A DNA stretch of 64,000 nt from Spirosoma fluviale. GTDB taxonomy: Bacteria > Bacteroidota > Bacteroidia > Cytophagales > Spirosomataceae. The notes beneath the pieces are model-generated. The model was not told where the DNA came from, ran no database searches, and saw only the letters and a list, made by a program, of their open reading frames with translations. This document shows, piece after piece, positions 9,384-18,146 of this stretch. The stretch covers positions 32,652 to 96,651 of the forward strand of contig CAMDJW010000011.1 in assembly GCA_945901025.1 (NCBI GenBank), written 5' to 3'. Position numbers and translations under genes: made by a program. Position 1 is the first letter of the stretch, and each line of letters begins with the position of its first letter.

Positions 9384-10013
9384 ATGTCAATTATCGATTC
9401 GCTATCATGGCGTTATGCAGTAAAAAGAATGAATGGGAACAAAGTTTCTCAAGACAAATTAGATACCTTATTGGACGCGATAACTTTATCTGCTTCGGGC
9501 TTTGGCTTACAACCCTATCAAATTTTCATGGTGGAAGATGCTGATCTAAAGGCTAAAATTCAACCGATAGCCTATGGCCAGCCACAAATTGTTGAATCGT
9601 CTCATTTGCTAATTTTTGCTGCTTGGAATGAAGTAACGGAAGCGCAAATTGACGCTTACATGAATTTAATCGCTGAAACACGCGGAATGTCATTGTCAGA
9701 CTTAGGTGATTTCAAAGGGGCCATTGCAGGATCCATGAAATATAAATCAAAAGAGGAGCAAGCACAATGGGCTGACCGACAGGTATATTTAGCGATGGGT
9801 ACTGCATTAGCAGCCGCTGGTGAATTGCAATTAGATACCACCCCGATGGAAGGTTTTATCCCTGCGAAATTAGATGAGTTATTAGGTTTAGAGGCCAAAG
9901 GCCTACATTCCGTACTTATGTTGGCAATCGGAGAACGCGATGAGGCGACCGATTACATGGTCAACGTGAAGAAAGTAAGAACTCCGAAATCGGAATTGTT
10001 TGTACAACTGTAA
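9384..10013 (+). CDS. NAD(P)H-dependent nitroreductase family oxidoreductase
   Basis: This 209-residue flavoprotein belongs to the NfsB-like nitroreductase family, which uses FMN and NAD(P)H to reduce nitro compounds and quinones. The FMN phosphate-binding RYAVKRMN motif is near the N-terminus (residues 10-17), ASGFGLQPYQ follows at about 38-47, and the C-terminal basic segment VKKVRTPKS matches the family. It lies 21 bases after the MarR gene, forming a likely two-gene stress-response operon ended by the terminator at about 10065. Confidence 0.92.
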   Translation: MSIIDSLSWRYAVKRMNGNKVSQDKLDTLLDAITLSASGFGLQPYQIFMVEDADLKAKIQPIAYGQPQIVESSHLLIFAAWNEVTEAQIDAYMNLIAETRGMSLSDLGDFKGAIAGSMKYKSKEEQAQWADRQVYLAMGTALAAAGELQLDTTPMEGFIPAKLDELLGLEAKGLHSVLMLAIGERDEATDYMVNVKKVRTPKSELFVQL

Positions 10014-10061
10014 ATCGCTGAATAATCTATTCAGACTTTGTACTGAATGTAAATCTTAAAG

Positions 10062-10091
10062 AAAAAGGCTCCTAGGGTGGAGCCTTTTTTT
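10062..10091 (+). terminator. Rho-independent terminator after nitroreductase
   Basis: A stem of GGCTCC (10067-10072) with GGAGCC (10079-10084), extended by A-T pairs, is followed by seven T residues. It ends the MarR-nitroreductase unit and marks the left edge of the accessory islet. Confidence 0.85.
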
Positions 10092-10249
10092 GTGGGCAAA
10101 AATGATCAGATATCTTGCAAGTGATTTTAAAAAAAAATAACTCTAATAAATAATTTTGTTGGTTAGTTTTAGTTTAATTAAAAATCCAAATAAATAATTT
10201 GTAATTTGGATTTTCTGATTAACCTATTAAATCTTTGAAATATTACCTT

Positions 10250-10693
10250 ATGAAAAAAATAGTTGTTTTCATTCTTTTGCTTTCATCTTTCAATGTCAAT
10301 GCTCAAAAAGCAGATGTTAGAGTTGATATATTTGATTTAAAAGAGGATGTAAAGAAACTTCAATCAGAAAATCAAAGGCTTTCAAATGATTTATCTATTT
10401 CATCAACAAAGTATGAAAATAGAATATTGGATTTGGGAGCTAAAATTGAAGATCTAAAGTTTGAATTAAATGTTTTAAAAAGGATTGTAGAGCAATATCG
10501 TAATAGTGTAAGTGATAACTCTAATTCAACTTCTTCACCCAAAACCTCTACAACTGAAGAAAATGTTGTTGAAAAAACTGTAACAAAACCAAAACCTCAA
10601 TCTTCCTCACAATGTTCTGCCACAACCCAAAAGGGAACCCGATGCTCTCGTTCATCTCGTTCCAATGGTTTATGTTGGCAACACGGAGGTTAA
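10250..10693 (+). CDS. Exported coiled-coil protein with C-terminal Cys-His (zinc-ribbon-like) motif
   Basis: I do not know the function. The 147-residue protein starts with a signal peptide (about 1-19, ending NVNAQ), then a coiled coil of about residues 25-90 with heptad-like leucines, then a Ser/Thr/Lys-rich linker, and ends in a compact motif with Cys122, Cys132, Cys142 and His145 (C-x9-C-x9-C-x2-H), likely to bind zinc. Similar short Cys/His tails occur in scattered bacterial and phage proteins. I chose the ATG at 10250; a TTG at 10235 is in frame but unnecessary. The potassium channel gene follows 10 bases later. Confidence 0.75.
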   Translation: MKKIVVFILLLSSFNVNAQKADVRVDIFDLKEDVKKLQSENQRLSNDLSISSTKYENRILDLGAKIEDLKFELNVLKRIVEQYRNSVSDNSNSTSSPKTSTTEENVVEKTVTKPKPQSSSQCSATTQKGTRCSRSSRSNGLCWQHGG

Positions 10694-10703
10694 TTAAATT
10701 GAT

Positions 10704-11381
10704 ATGGAAGAAAACGATGAACTGCTAATAAATGAAAAGAATACATTAACCTCCATTAATGTTTTAGCAATCATTTTGTCTATTTATGTTCTATCCATTT
10801 TTATCATTGAAACCCTTTTTACTTTACCATCTGAAATAGTAAAGGTTTTAGATTTCATAGATAATATCATTTGTATATTCTTTTTGTTTGATTTCTTTAT
10901 TAGGTTTTATAAAGCAGAGAATAAATTACAATTTATGAAATGGGGATGGATTGATTTGATTTCATCAATTCCATCTTTTGAAGCATTAAGATTTGGCAGA
11001 TTATTAAGACTAATTAGATTAATTAGAGTGTTGAGAGCATTCCGCTCAACTAAAAATATTGTTAATCATATCTACAAAAAGAAATCTGATGGAGCGTTTA
11101 CAACCGTAGCCATCATTGCAATATTAACTCTGATATTTTCCTCAATATCAATTTTACAATTTGAGGATGCTCCGAATAGTAATATCAAAACGGCTGAAGA
11201 TGCCTTATGGTGGGCGTGTTCAACTATATCAACTGTTGGGTATGGTGATAAATTTCCCGTTACTACTGAAGGAAGAATTATTGGTGTTGTTTTGATGATT
11301 GTTGGCGGAGGCCTCTTCGGCACAATGACGGGATTCTTTGCTTCGTGGTTCGTGGAAGACCATAAGAAGAAAAATGATTAA
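10704..11381 (+). CDS. Voltage-gated potassium channel-like protein (six transmembrane helices)
   Basis: The selectivity filter TVGYGD is complete at residues 177-182, which identifies a K+ channel. The S4 voltage sensor is unusually clear: arginines at 99, 102, 105, 108, 111 and 114, one every third residue. Membrane helices fall at about 17-37, 47-68, 76-93 and 97-114 (S1-S4), 131-152 (S5) and 192-215 (S6), so it is a full Kv/KvAP-type subunit of 225 residues, with no cytoplasmic RCK/TrkA domain. It follows the zinc-ribbon-like protein by 10 bases in an AT-rich islet; the partner may be incidental. Confidence 0.92.
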   Translation: MEENDELLINEKNTLTSINVLAIILSIYVLSIFIIETLFTLPSEIVKVLDFIDNIICIFFLFDFFIRFYKAENKLQFMKWGWIDLISSIPSFEALRFGRLLRLIRLIRVLRAFRSTKNIVNHIYKKKSDGAFTTVAIIAILTLIFSSISILQFEDAPNSNIKTAEDALWWACSTISTVGYGDKFPVTTEGRIIGVVLMIVGGGLFGTMTGFFASWFVEDHKKKND

Positions 11382-11466
11382 TATGATTTACTAACCTATA
11401 AGTAAATATCATAGGAATAGCAGAATTTAATTCAATAAATTGCCTTTCTAACCAAAGTTTAATGTT

Positions 11467-12234
11467 ATGCGTATTCTAAAACTTTTTATTCTTTTTTCAA
11501 TTGTACTTTTAGGTTGTATAACTGAAGAACCACAAAATCTAATTACCCCTCCAGCACAAAATTTAACTTTAAACCCGTTAAAAGATAATGTCACTAAAGT
11601 AGTTGAAGTTAAATCAAAAACAGGAAGAGTATGGATGGATAGAAATTTAGGGGCATCTCAAGTTGCATCAAGTCCAAAGGATGAAAAAGCTTATGGTGAT
11701 TTATATCAATGGGGAAGAGGTGCGGATGGTCATCAATTGAGAACATCGGGTGTTACATTAGTAATTCCATCAAGCGAGGTTCCAGGACATAGTGATTTTA
11801 TTATTCCAATAACTAATAGTTTTCAATGGTTGACGAGTTCTATGGGTCGATTATGGCAGGGAGTTGATGGTATAAATAACCCGTGTCCTAAAGGATTTAG
11901 GATACCAACAAGAGAGGAGTGGTCTTTAGAAAAGGCTTCGTGGGATATAACAAATGGAAAAGAAGGTACTGATGCAATAGGTGCATTTAATTCTCCACTT
12001 AAACTTACAGTTGCAGGTCAAAGGCTATATGAGCCCAAAGATAGGTCAGCTAGATTAAATGCTGTTGGCGCATTTGGTATTTATGTTAGCAGTACTATTG
12101 AGCCACAAATCTATAATGTTTATCATTATGTTATTAGTTTTCATATTTACACTCCAGGTTCTTCAGGAGAGTTTGCAAAAATAGGACAGGGTAATTATGC
12201 TTATGGACAATCATGCAGGTGCATTAAGGAGTAA
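11467..12234 (+). CDS. FISUMP domain lipoprotein
   Basis: The N-terminus is a lipoprotein signal with lipobox LLGC, Cys17 being the lipidated residue, so the protein is exported and membrane-anchored. The rest fits the FISUMP (Fibrobacter succinogenes major paralogous) domain: VWMDRNLGASQVA near residue 54, YGDLYQWGRGADGH, then NPCPKGFRIPTREEW, and a closing GQSCRCIKE. The fold resembles C-type-lectin or sulfatase-modifying-like domains and its role is unknown. Length is 255 residues. It sits alone, 85 bases after the channel gene, in the AT-rich islet. Confidence 0.85.
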   Translation: MRILKLFILFSIVLLGCITEEPQNLITPPAQNLTLNPLKDNVTKVVEVKSKTGRVWMDRNLGASQVASSPKDEKAYGDLYQWGRGADGHQLRTSGVTLVIPSSEVPGHSDFIIPITNSFQWLTSSMGRLWQGVDGINNPCPKGFRIPTREEWSLEKASWDITNGKEGTDAIGAFNSPLKLTVAGQRLYEPKDRSARLNAVGAFGIYVSSTIEPQIYNVYHYVISFHIYTPGSSGEFAKIGQGNYAYGQSCRCIKE

Positions 12235-12294
12235 TACTCTTTTATAAAATTCAATAATTTTGAAAAATATCAAAAGATAATTAGAAAAGATTGA

Positions 12295-12579
12295 TTAAAA
12301 ATTAAAGATTGTGAAAAATTTGATTTATTGTTGCAAAATAAGGATTGTAGTTTTCAAATTAGTACATCTCCAATAGTTTATAATATAAATTCAAACCGGC
12401 GTTCAGGTGGTTATGGGTCATCTTGGAAACCTTGGTTGATATATTACGATTTCAATGAAGATGGAAAGAAGGAAATTTTATATTTAGACGCGCATAATTA
12501 TTGGAATTATTCATTGGCAAGAAAATCAGTTTTTATAAGAACAGGCAATCAATTTATTGAGGATGATTTATATAAATAG
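12295..12579 (+). pseudogene. Gene fragment with FG-GAP-like segment, no clear start
   Basis: The frame is open from a TGA at 12292 to a TAG at 12579 and reads like real protein: CEKFDLLLQNKDCSF, then WLIYYDFNEDGKKEILYLD, which resembles an FG-GAP/VCBS calcium-binding loop. No ATG or GTG starts it; the only possible start is TTG at 12328, and the sequence before that already looks coding. I therefore read it as the 3' remainder of a longer, truncated gene. It could also be a short expressed ORF from the TTG. The flanks (12235-12294 and 12580-12663) are AT-rich with nothing recognisable. Confidence 0.4.
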
Positions 12580-12663
12580 GATGTATTTCTAAATAATATT
12601 AAGCCGAAATGGTAACCTCTTTAAATTTGTTGGAAGTTTAATTTATTCAATAAAATCCTCAAA

Positions 12664-14106
12664 TTAACTGATCATTTGATCCAAACTTTTAACTGGCTTC
12701 AAATCCAACTTCATTCCCTCCGAAATCATAAAATCCCAACCCGACACAAAATCATTCCGGATCAAGCCATCTAAAATGGCTTCACGGATAGCCATTTTAA
12801 TCAGGCCAACTTCCTTTCCCGGACCCATATCAAATACGTCCATAATTACTTCACCGGAGAAAACGGGCTGAAAGCTTCGCAATGAATCACTCGCCTCGAC
12901 CTCCCGTAATTTTTCTTCTACGATATCAAAATTTCGCAAATATTTTTTAACCTTTTCCCCATTTTTAGAGGTAATGTCGGCTCTACACAAGGTCATCAAA
13001 GCTTCTAATTCTTCACCCGCCTCAAAAAGCAATCTCCTTAAAGCTGAGTCTGTAATTTCTTCTTTAGATAAAGCGATGGGACGAAGGTGGAGACGGACCA
13101 ATTTCTGAACCAATTTCATTTTCTCATTTAAAGGTAATTTGAACCTTTTAAAAATAGTGGGAACCTGCCTCGCTCCCATTTCCTCATGGCCATGAAAAGT
13201 CCATCCTTTTTTCTGGACAAATTTCTTGGTTTGAGGTTTTGCAATATCATGCAAAATAGCCGCCCAGCGCCACCAAAGGTCATTCGTGTTTATTGATATA
13301 TTATCCAATACCTGTAAAGTATGATAAAAATTATCCTTATGCCCCTTCCCTTCTTCGGTATCTACGCCCTTCAAATGCATGAATTCTGGAAAAATAATGG
13401 GCAAAATTTGACATGCATCCAACAACAAGAATCCGTAGGAAGGCCGATCAGAAAGAATAATTTTATTTAACTCCTCCGAAATACGTTCCATCGATATAAT
13501 AGCTAACCGATCTTTCTCCGTAGTCAAAGCCTCAAATGTTTCTGGAAAAATGTCGAAGCCCAACTGCGTCGCAAAACGAACCGCACGCATCATGCGCAAT
13601 GGATCATCCGAAAAAGTAATTCCAGGCTCTAATGGTGTCCTAATTAATTTAGCTTTTAAATCATCAATTCCTCCAAATGGATCCAATAAAGTACCCCAGG
13701 TTTTTTGATTGACCGAAACTGCTAACGCATTAATCGTGAAATCTCGTCTATTTTGATCATCCTCCAAACTGCCCTCTAAAACCAAAGGCTTCCGAGAATC
13801 CCGCTGATATGACTCCTTTCTCGCCCCCACAAATTCCAAATCCCAATCATCCACTTTCAACATGGCCGTCCCAAAATTCTTAAAAATGGAGACCGATTGT
13901 TCCGATAAATTAAATCGCTTCGCCACTTCTTCAGCTAATCCTATTCCAGAACCCAAACAAACGATGTCGATATCTTTACATTCACGGGCTAATAAGCTAT
14001 CTCGAACAAAGCCCCCAACCACATAGGTTTCTAAGCCCAAGAAATCTGAGGCCTCCCCTATGATCTTGAAAATTGGATTTTCAATAATTTCTATGCCGGA
14101 TTTCAT
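12664..14106 (-). CDS. cca: CCA tRNA nucleotidyltransferase with HD domain
   Basis: This enzyme adds or repairs the 3' CCA of tRNAs. The nucleotidyltransferase head has GGFVRD at 31-36 and the two metal-binding aspartates in DID at 45-47; the RRDFTINALAV motif and the ERISEELNKI motif that selects CTP/ATP follow. The C-terminal half carries an HD-type domain (WAAILHDIAKP), seen in many bacterial enzymes and linked to 2',3'-cyclic phosphatase activity. Length 480 residues. Its start overlaps the tsaC stop by one base, so both tRNA-processing genes are coupled. Confidence 0.94.
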   Translation of the reverse strand: MKSGIEIIENPIFKIIGEASDFLGLETYVVGGFVRDSLLARECKDIDIVCLGSGIGLAEEVAKRFNLSEQSVSIFKNFGTAMLKVDDWDLEFVGARKESYQRDSRKPLVLEGSLEDDQNRRDFTINALAVSVNQKTWGTLLDPFGGIDDLKAKLIRTPLEPGITFSDDPLRMMRAVRFATQLGFDIFPETFEALTTEKDRLAIISMERISEELNKIILSDRPSYGFLLLDACQILPIIFPEFMHLKGVDTEEGKGHKDNFYHTLQVLDNISINTNDLWWRWAAILHDIAKPQTKKFVQKKGWTFHGHEEMGARQVPTIFKRFKLPLNEKMKLVQKLVRLHLRPIALSKEEITDSALRRLLFEAGEELEALMTLCRADITSKNGEKVKKYLRNFDIVEEKLREVEASDSLRSFQPVFSGEVIMDVFDMGPGKEVGLIKMAIREAILDGLIRNDFVSGWDFMISEGMKLDLKPVKSLDQMIS

Positions 14107-14672
14107 TAAGATCTTATCATCGTATATTCACCACCTAAACCTAATTTAATTATTTTGGAAGACTTTAAGCCTCCTTTTTTATCCGATTTTTCCGGTTGTA
14201 AAATATAATCCACTTGCGATTTGATGGATTCAGAAATACTAGCAAAGTCAGTTGGCGATGGACTTCCTGAAATGTTCGCTGAGGTGGAAACAATTCCTCG
14301 CTGGTAGCGATATACCAAACCCTTACAAAATTCATCTTTTAACAATCGAATCGCGATACTACCATCGGGGCCCAACATATACTTACTGACGTTTTTGCCT
14401 TTTGGATATATAATGGTCAATGGATCTTCTGCAAACTCAGCTAAATCCCAAGCAATTTCCGGTACCTGCTCCACATATTCACTTAACTGTTCAATTTTGG
14501 AAATCAACAAAATCAATCCCTTATTTTCAGGTCTATTTTTAATATCAAAGAGTTTTTCAATGGACGCATCCATTCGGGCATCACAACCCAAACCCCAAAT
14601 GGTGTCACTTGGATATAATATTACACCTCCAGACTTTAAAGAGGCAATCGCATCTGCATATAGATTCAACAT
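14106..14672 (-). CDS. tsaC: L-threonylcarbamoyladenylate synthase (TsaC/Sua5/YrdC family)
   Basis: The enzyme makes threonylcarbamoyl-AMP from threonine, bicarbonate and ATP, the first step of t6A modification at position 37 of ANN-decoding tRNAs. The YrdC motif PSDTIWGLGCDA is at 21-32 and the KNRPENKG motif follows near 42-49; STSANISG-like sequence (VSTSANISGSPSP) is also present. I chose the ATG at 14672 (188 residues), which matches the family's usual N-terminus; the frame extends further to 14735. It is divergent from argS and coupled to cca. Confidence 0.92.
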   Translation of the reverse strand: MLNLYADAIASLKSGGVILYPSDTIWGLGCDARMDASIEKLFDIKNRPENKGLILLISKIEQLSEYVEQVPEIAWDLAEFAEDPLTIIYPKGKNVSKYMLGPDGSIAIRLLKDEFCKGLVYRYQRGIVSTSANISGSPSPTDFASISESIKSQVDYILQPEKSDKKGGLKSSKIIKLGLGGEYTMIRS

Positions 14673-14741
14673 AATGGGCACAAAGGTAAGATTTAATTCC
14701 TCATTTATTAAGTCAAATCGCAATATTTGATCCAAATTGGC

Positions 14742-14749
14742 TACCTTTG
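14742..14749 (+). promoter_or_regulatory. Candidate -7 promoter element for argS
   Basis: TACCTTTG matches the Bacteroidota consensus TAnnTTTG and lies 38 bases before the chosen argS ATG, inside the tsaC-argS divergent gap. A -33 element is not obvious. Its position supports the argS start at 14787 rather than the TTG at 14727. Confidence 0.4.
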
Positions 14750-14786
14750 TCGATTATTGGGGAGCATTAAATCCAATTATTTTAAT

Positions 14787-16571
14787 ATGTTATTAGTACA
14801 AAAGCAATTAATTGAAGCCATAAAAAATGGCTTATCCTCATTATTTGAAATTCAGGCAAACGACTTGGTTTTACAAGAAACCAAAAAGGAATTTGAAGGA
14901 AGCTACACTTTTGTCGTTTTCCCTTTTACTAAGCAAGCGGGTTTAGCTCCTGCGGCCATTGCAGAGAAACTAGGCCAATTCGTCTTAGGGAACTATTCTG
15001 GCGTCAAAAAATTTCAAGTCGTTCAAGGCTTTTTAAACTTTAGCTTTACGGATGAAGTTTGGATCAATGCGTTAAATAAAACAATTGAAGGTTCTAAAAA
15101 ATTCTCATTAGATAAAAAAGACGAAAAAGTATTAATTGAATATTCGTCACCCAACACAAATAAACCTCTTCACTTAGGCCATTTAAGAAATAACTTTCTT
15201 GGATTTTCTGTAGCCCAAATTTTAGATTCGGCTGGATATGAGGTCATCAAAACAAATTTGGTCAATGACCGAGGGATTCATATTTGTAAATCAATGCTGG
15301 CATACCAACTTATGGGCCAGGGAGAAACTCCTGAAAGCAGTGGATTAAAAGGGGATCACTTGGTTGGAAAATATTATGTGGCCTTTGACCAACTCTATAA
15401 ATCAGAAATTGACGTATTAATTAAGCAGGGAATAGATCCTGAAAAAGCTAAAAAAGAAGCACCCATACTCCTAAAAGCACAAGATATGTTATTGGCTTGG
15501 GAAAATGGAGACCAAGAGGTCATGGACCTTTGGAAAACCATGAATACATGGGTTTTTGCAGGTTTTGAGAAGAGTTACGCTCAGATGGGCGTCCATTTTG
15601 ATAAAATTTATAGAGAGTCGAGCACTTATTTACTAGGAAAGAAATTGGTCGACGAGGGACTAAAAGAGGGAGTTTTTTATCAAAAAGATGATCAATCTGT
15701 TTGGATCAATTTAGAGGAAGAGGGATTGGATGAGAAGTTGGTCTTACGAAAAGATGGCACCTCCGTGTATATCACGCAAGATATGGGGACTGCCCAATTG
15801 AAATTCGAGGATTTTGGAGCTAAAAAATCCATCTATGTGGTTGGAAACGAACAAGATTATCATTTTGAAGTATTGTTCCATATTCTGAAAAAATTAAATA
15901 AACCCTATTCCCATGGTAATTTTCACTTATCCTACGGGATGGTAGATCTACCCAGTGGAAAAATGAAATCCCGTGAAGGCACTGTAGTAGATGCGGATGA
16001 TTTAATGGCTGAAATGGTACAAACGGCCAAAGAACGAACCATGGAGTTAGGAAAAACGGATGGTTTTACGGAAGATGCGTCGAACGAATTATACCAACAA
16101 CTTGGCATGGGGGCATTGAAATACTTTTTATTGAAAGTTGACCCCAAGAAACGAATGATGTTTAACCCTGCAGAATCAATCGATTTCCAAGGCAATACGG
16201 GACCTTTTATCCAATATACGCATGCAAGGATCTGCTCAATAACAAGAAAAGCAAAGGAATCAGGCATTGAACTCATGAAAGAGCATGCAAACGATGTTGA
16301 ATTAACCGTCACGGAAATAGATTTAATCTATATTTTGGGCCAATATAAAAGTATTATTGAGACGGCTGCAGAAGCATTTTCTCCCTCATTAATCGCGATG
16401 TATGCGTATGATTTGGCAAAGCAATTCAATAAACTTTATAATGAATTAAGTATTTTGAAAGAGGAGGATGAAAATAAACGAAACATTCGATTAACTTTGG
16501 CAGACATTACGGGTAAAACAATTCAGCATGCTTTTTCGTTATTAGGAATAGTTTCACCCAGTAAAATGTAA
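14787..16571 (+). CDS. argS: Arginyl-tRNA synthetase
   Basis: This class Ia synthetase charges tRNA-Arg. The HIGH motif appears as HLGH at 129-132 in the context SSPNTNKPLHLGHLRN, and KMKSREGTVV serves as the KMSKS-like loop. An N-terminal Add-1 domain (about 1-100) and the C-terminal DALR anticodon-binding domain (about 470-594) complete it. The ATG at 14787 gives 594 residues, the family size; an upstream TTG at 14727 would lie before the candidate promoter. Its stop overlaps the next ATG (TAATG). Confidence 0.96.
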   Translation: MLLVQKQLIEAIKNGLSSLFEIQANDLVLQETKKEFEGSYTFVVFPFTKQAGLAPAAIAEKLGQFVLGNYSGVKKFQVVQGFLNFSFTDEVWINALNKTIEGSKKFSLDKKDEKVLIEYSSPNTNKPLHLGHLRNNFLGFSVAQILDSAGYEVIKTNLVNDRGIHICKSMLAYQLMGQGETPESSGLKGDHLVGKYYVAFDQLYKSEIDVLIKQGIDPEKAKKEAPILLKAQDMLLAWENGDQEVMDLWKTMNTWVFAGFEKSYAQMGVHFDKIYRESSTYLLGKKLVDEGLKEGVFYQKDDQSVWINLEEEGLDEKLVLRKDGTSVYITQDMGTAQLKFEDFGAKKSIYVVGNEQDYHFEVLFHILKKLNKPYSHGNFHLSYGMVDLPSGKMKSREGTVVDADDLMAEMVQTAKERTMELGKTDGFTEDASNELYQQLGMGALKYFLLKVDPKKRMMFNPAESIDFQGNTGPFIQYTHARICSITRKAKESGIELMKEHANDVELTVTEIDLIYILGQYKSIIETAAEAFSPSLIAMYAYDLAKQFNKLYNELSILKEEDENKRNIRLTLADITGKTIQHAFSLLGIVSPSKM

Positions 16572-17197
16572 TGAAACGTAAGTATATCATTTTTTTAACC
16601 TTTTTAATTTTGACCATCATGTTAGCAAGCTTTATGAAAATTGGATCTATTTTAACGGCATTAGCATTGCCATTCACCCAAAACACCGTATTAACACGTC
16701 CAAACCAAATGGAAACAACCGCTGAAAAGAACTTTCATCAGTTTAAAATGAAGACCATCGACGGAAAAGTAATCGACTTTTCTCAATTTAAAGGAAAAAA
16801 GATTGTCGTATTAAATACTGCATCAAAATGTGGTTACACGCCACAATATGCAGATTGGGAGAAATTCCATCAGGCAAATAAAGACATTGTAATCTTAGGT
16901 TTCCCCGCTAATGAATTTGGAGGACAAGAGCCTGGAACAAATGCTGAAATTGCTACTTTCTGTCAAAAAAATTATGGAGTTTCCTTCCAAATGATGGAGA
17001 AAGTGGTTGTAAAAGGAGGAGAGAAATGTGAGTTGTACAAATGGCTTTCGGAAAAAAACCAAAATGGTTGGAACGAAAAAGAACCAAGTTGGAATTTCTG
17101 TAAATATGTCATCAACGAAAAAGGAGAATTAGTTAATTTCTTCGCTTCTGGAATTAAGCCAACAAGCCCTGAATTCGTTGCAGCATTGAATAAATAA
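16571..17197 (+). CDS. Glutathione peroxidase family protein with N-terminal membrane anchor
   Basis: This thiol peroxidase has the peroxidatic Cys87 in NTASKCGYTPQY, the conserved Gln in NEFGGQEPG and the Trp in WNF, so the catalytic triad is intact with cysteine rather than selenocysteine. Residues 6-35 form a hydrophobic signal or anchor, so the enzyme likely acts in the periplasm or on the membrane. As in most bacterial enzymes of this group the reductant is probably thioredoxin-like rather than glutathione. It overlaps argS by one base and is followed closely by menA. Confidence 0.92.
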   Translation: MKRKYIIFLTFLILTIMLASFMKIGSILTALALPFTQNTVLTRPNQMETTAEKNFHQFKMKTIDGKVIDFSQFKGKKIVVLNTASKCGYTPQYADWEKFHQANKDIVILGFPANEFGGQEPGTNAEIATFCQKNYGVSFQMMEKVVVKGGEKCELYKWLSEKNQNGWNEKEPSWNFCKYVINEKGELVNFFASGIKPTSPEFVAALNK

Positions 17198-17202
17198 ATC
17201 AG

Positions 17203-18111
17203 ATGAATCGATGGATTGAGGCTGCGAGACCTCGTACATTGCCCCTTGCGATTTCAAGTATATTATTAGGAAATTTTCTGGCCTATGCGGCCGGAAAATT
17301 TTCTTTTTTAACGGCATCCCTGGCCATACTAACTACTTTGCTTCTCCAAATCCTTTCAAATTTTGCGAATGATTTAGGAGATTCGAAAAACGGAGTAGAC
17401 AATAAAAATAGAAAAGTGGCTCTTAGAGCTGTTCAAACAGGTAAAATAAGTGCGTCTGAAATGAAAAATGCGGTAATCATTGCGGCAAGCCTTTCATTTA
17501 TTTCGGGAATAGGTCTTCTTTATTTTGCGTTGCAATACGCCAAGCTACAAACGATCGTCACTTTTGTTGGGTTAGGTCTTCTCGCTATTGTAGCAGCAAT
17601 CGCTTATACAGTCGGTAAAAAACCTTATGGCTACATGGGCTTAGGCGACATTTCGGTATTTCTATTTTTTGGTTGGGTAGGTACTTTTGGTACCTATTAT
17701 TTACAAACTGAAGTTTTAAATTATTACATTTTAATCCCAGCTTCAGGATGTGGGTTTTTATCTGTTGCTGTATTGAACTTGAACAATTTAAGGGATTTAG
17801 AAAATGATAGAAAAACGGGCAAAAAATCCATTCCAGTTAGAATAGGAAAACTTTATGGATTCTACTACCAAAAAACAATTATGCTTTTAGGTATTTGCAC
17901 TTTCATTATCTATCTGATGTATCAGGGAAAACCTATTCAGTTGTCACAGAACATCATCATTATGGCAGGATGGTACCCATTGGTTCAAATCATCAAACAA
18001 TTGAATTCAAAAATGACACCGGCACAAATCGATCCATACTTAAAAAAGACTGCTTTGAGCACCTTGTTTATGATTGTGATTTTTGGTGTAAGTCAAATTT
18101 TTTTAATCTAG
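17203..18111 (+). CDS. menA: 1,4-dihydroxy-2-naphthoate polyprenyltransferase
   Basis: MenA joins 1,4-dihydroxy-2-naphthoate to a polyprenyl chain to make demethylmenaquinone, the last membrane step but one of menaquinone synthesis. The UbiA-family first Asp-rich motif NDLGDSKNGVD is at 56-66, and the second, NNLRDLENDRKTGKKSIPVRIG, is near 190-210. About eight to nine membrane helices are visible. Length 302 residues. It starts 5 bases after the peroxidase gene, so it is likely co-transcribed with argS and that gene. Confidence 0.93.
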   Translation: MNRWIEAARPRTLPLAISSILLGNFLAYAAGKFSFLTASLAILTTLLLQILSNFANDLGDSKNGVDNKNRKVALRAVQTGKISASEMKNAVIIAASLSFISGIGLLYFALQYAKLQTIVTFVGLGLLAIVAAIAYTVGKKPYGYMGLGDISVFLFFGWVGTFGTYYLQTEVLNYYILIPASGCGFLSVAVLNLNNLRDLENDRKTGKKSIPVRIGKLYGFYYQKTIMLLGICTFIIYLMYQGKPIQLSQNIIIMAGWYPLVQIIKQLNSKMTPAQIDPYLKKTALSTLFMIVIFGVSQIFLI

Positions 18112-18146
18112 AAAATTGACTATTTTTACAAAAAAAATAATTTACT

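Noticed and set aside
10250..12579. Toxin-antitoxin or defence operon in the islet
   Set aside because: No toxin, nuclease or antitoxin motif is present; the genes encode a channel, a FISUMP lipoprotein and a Cys/His protein.
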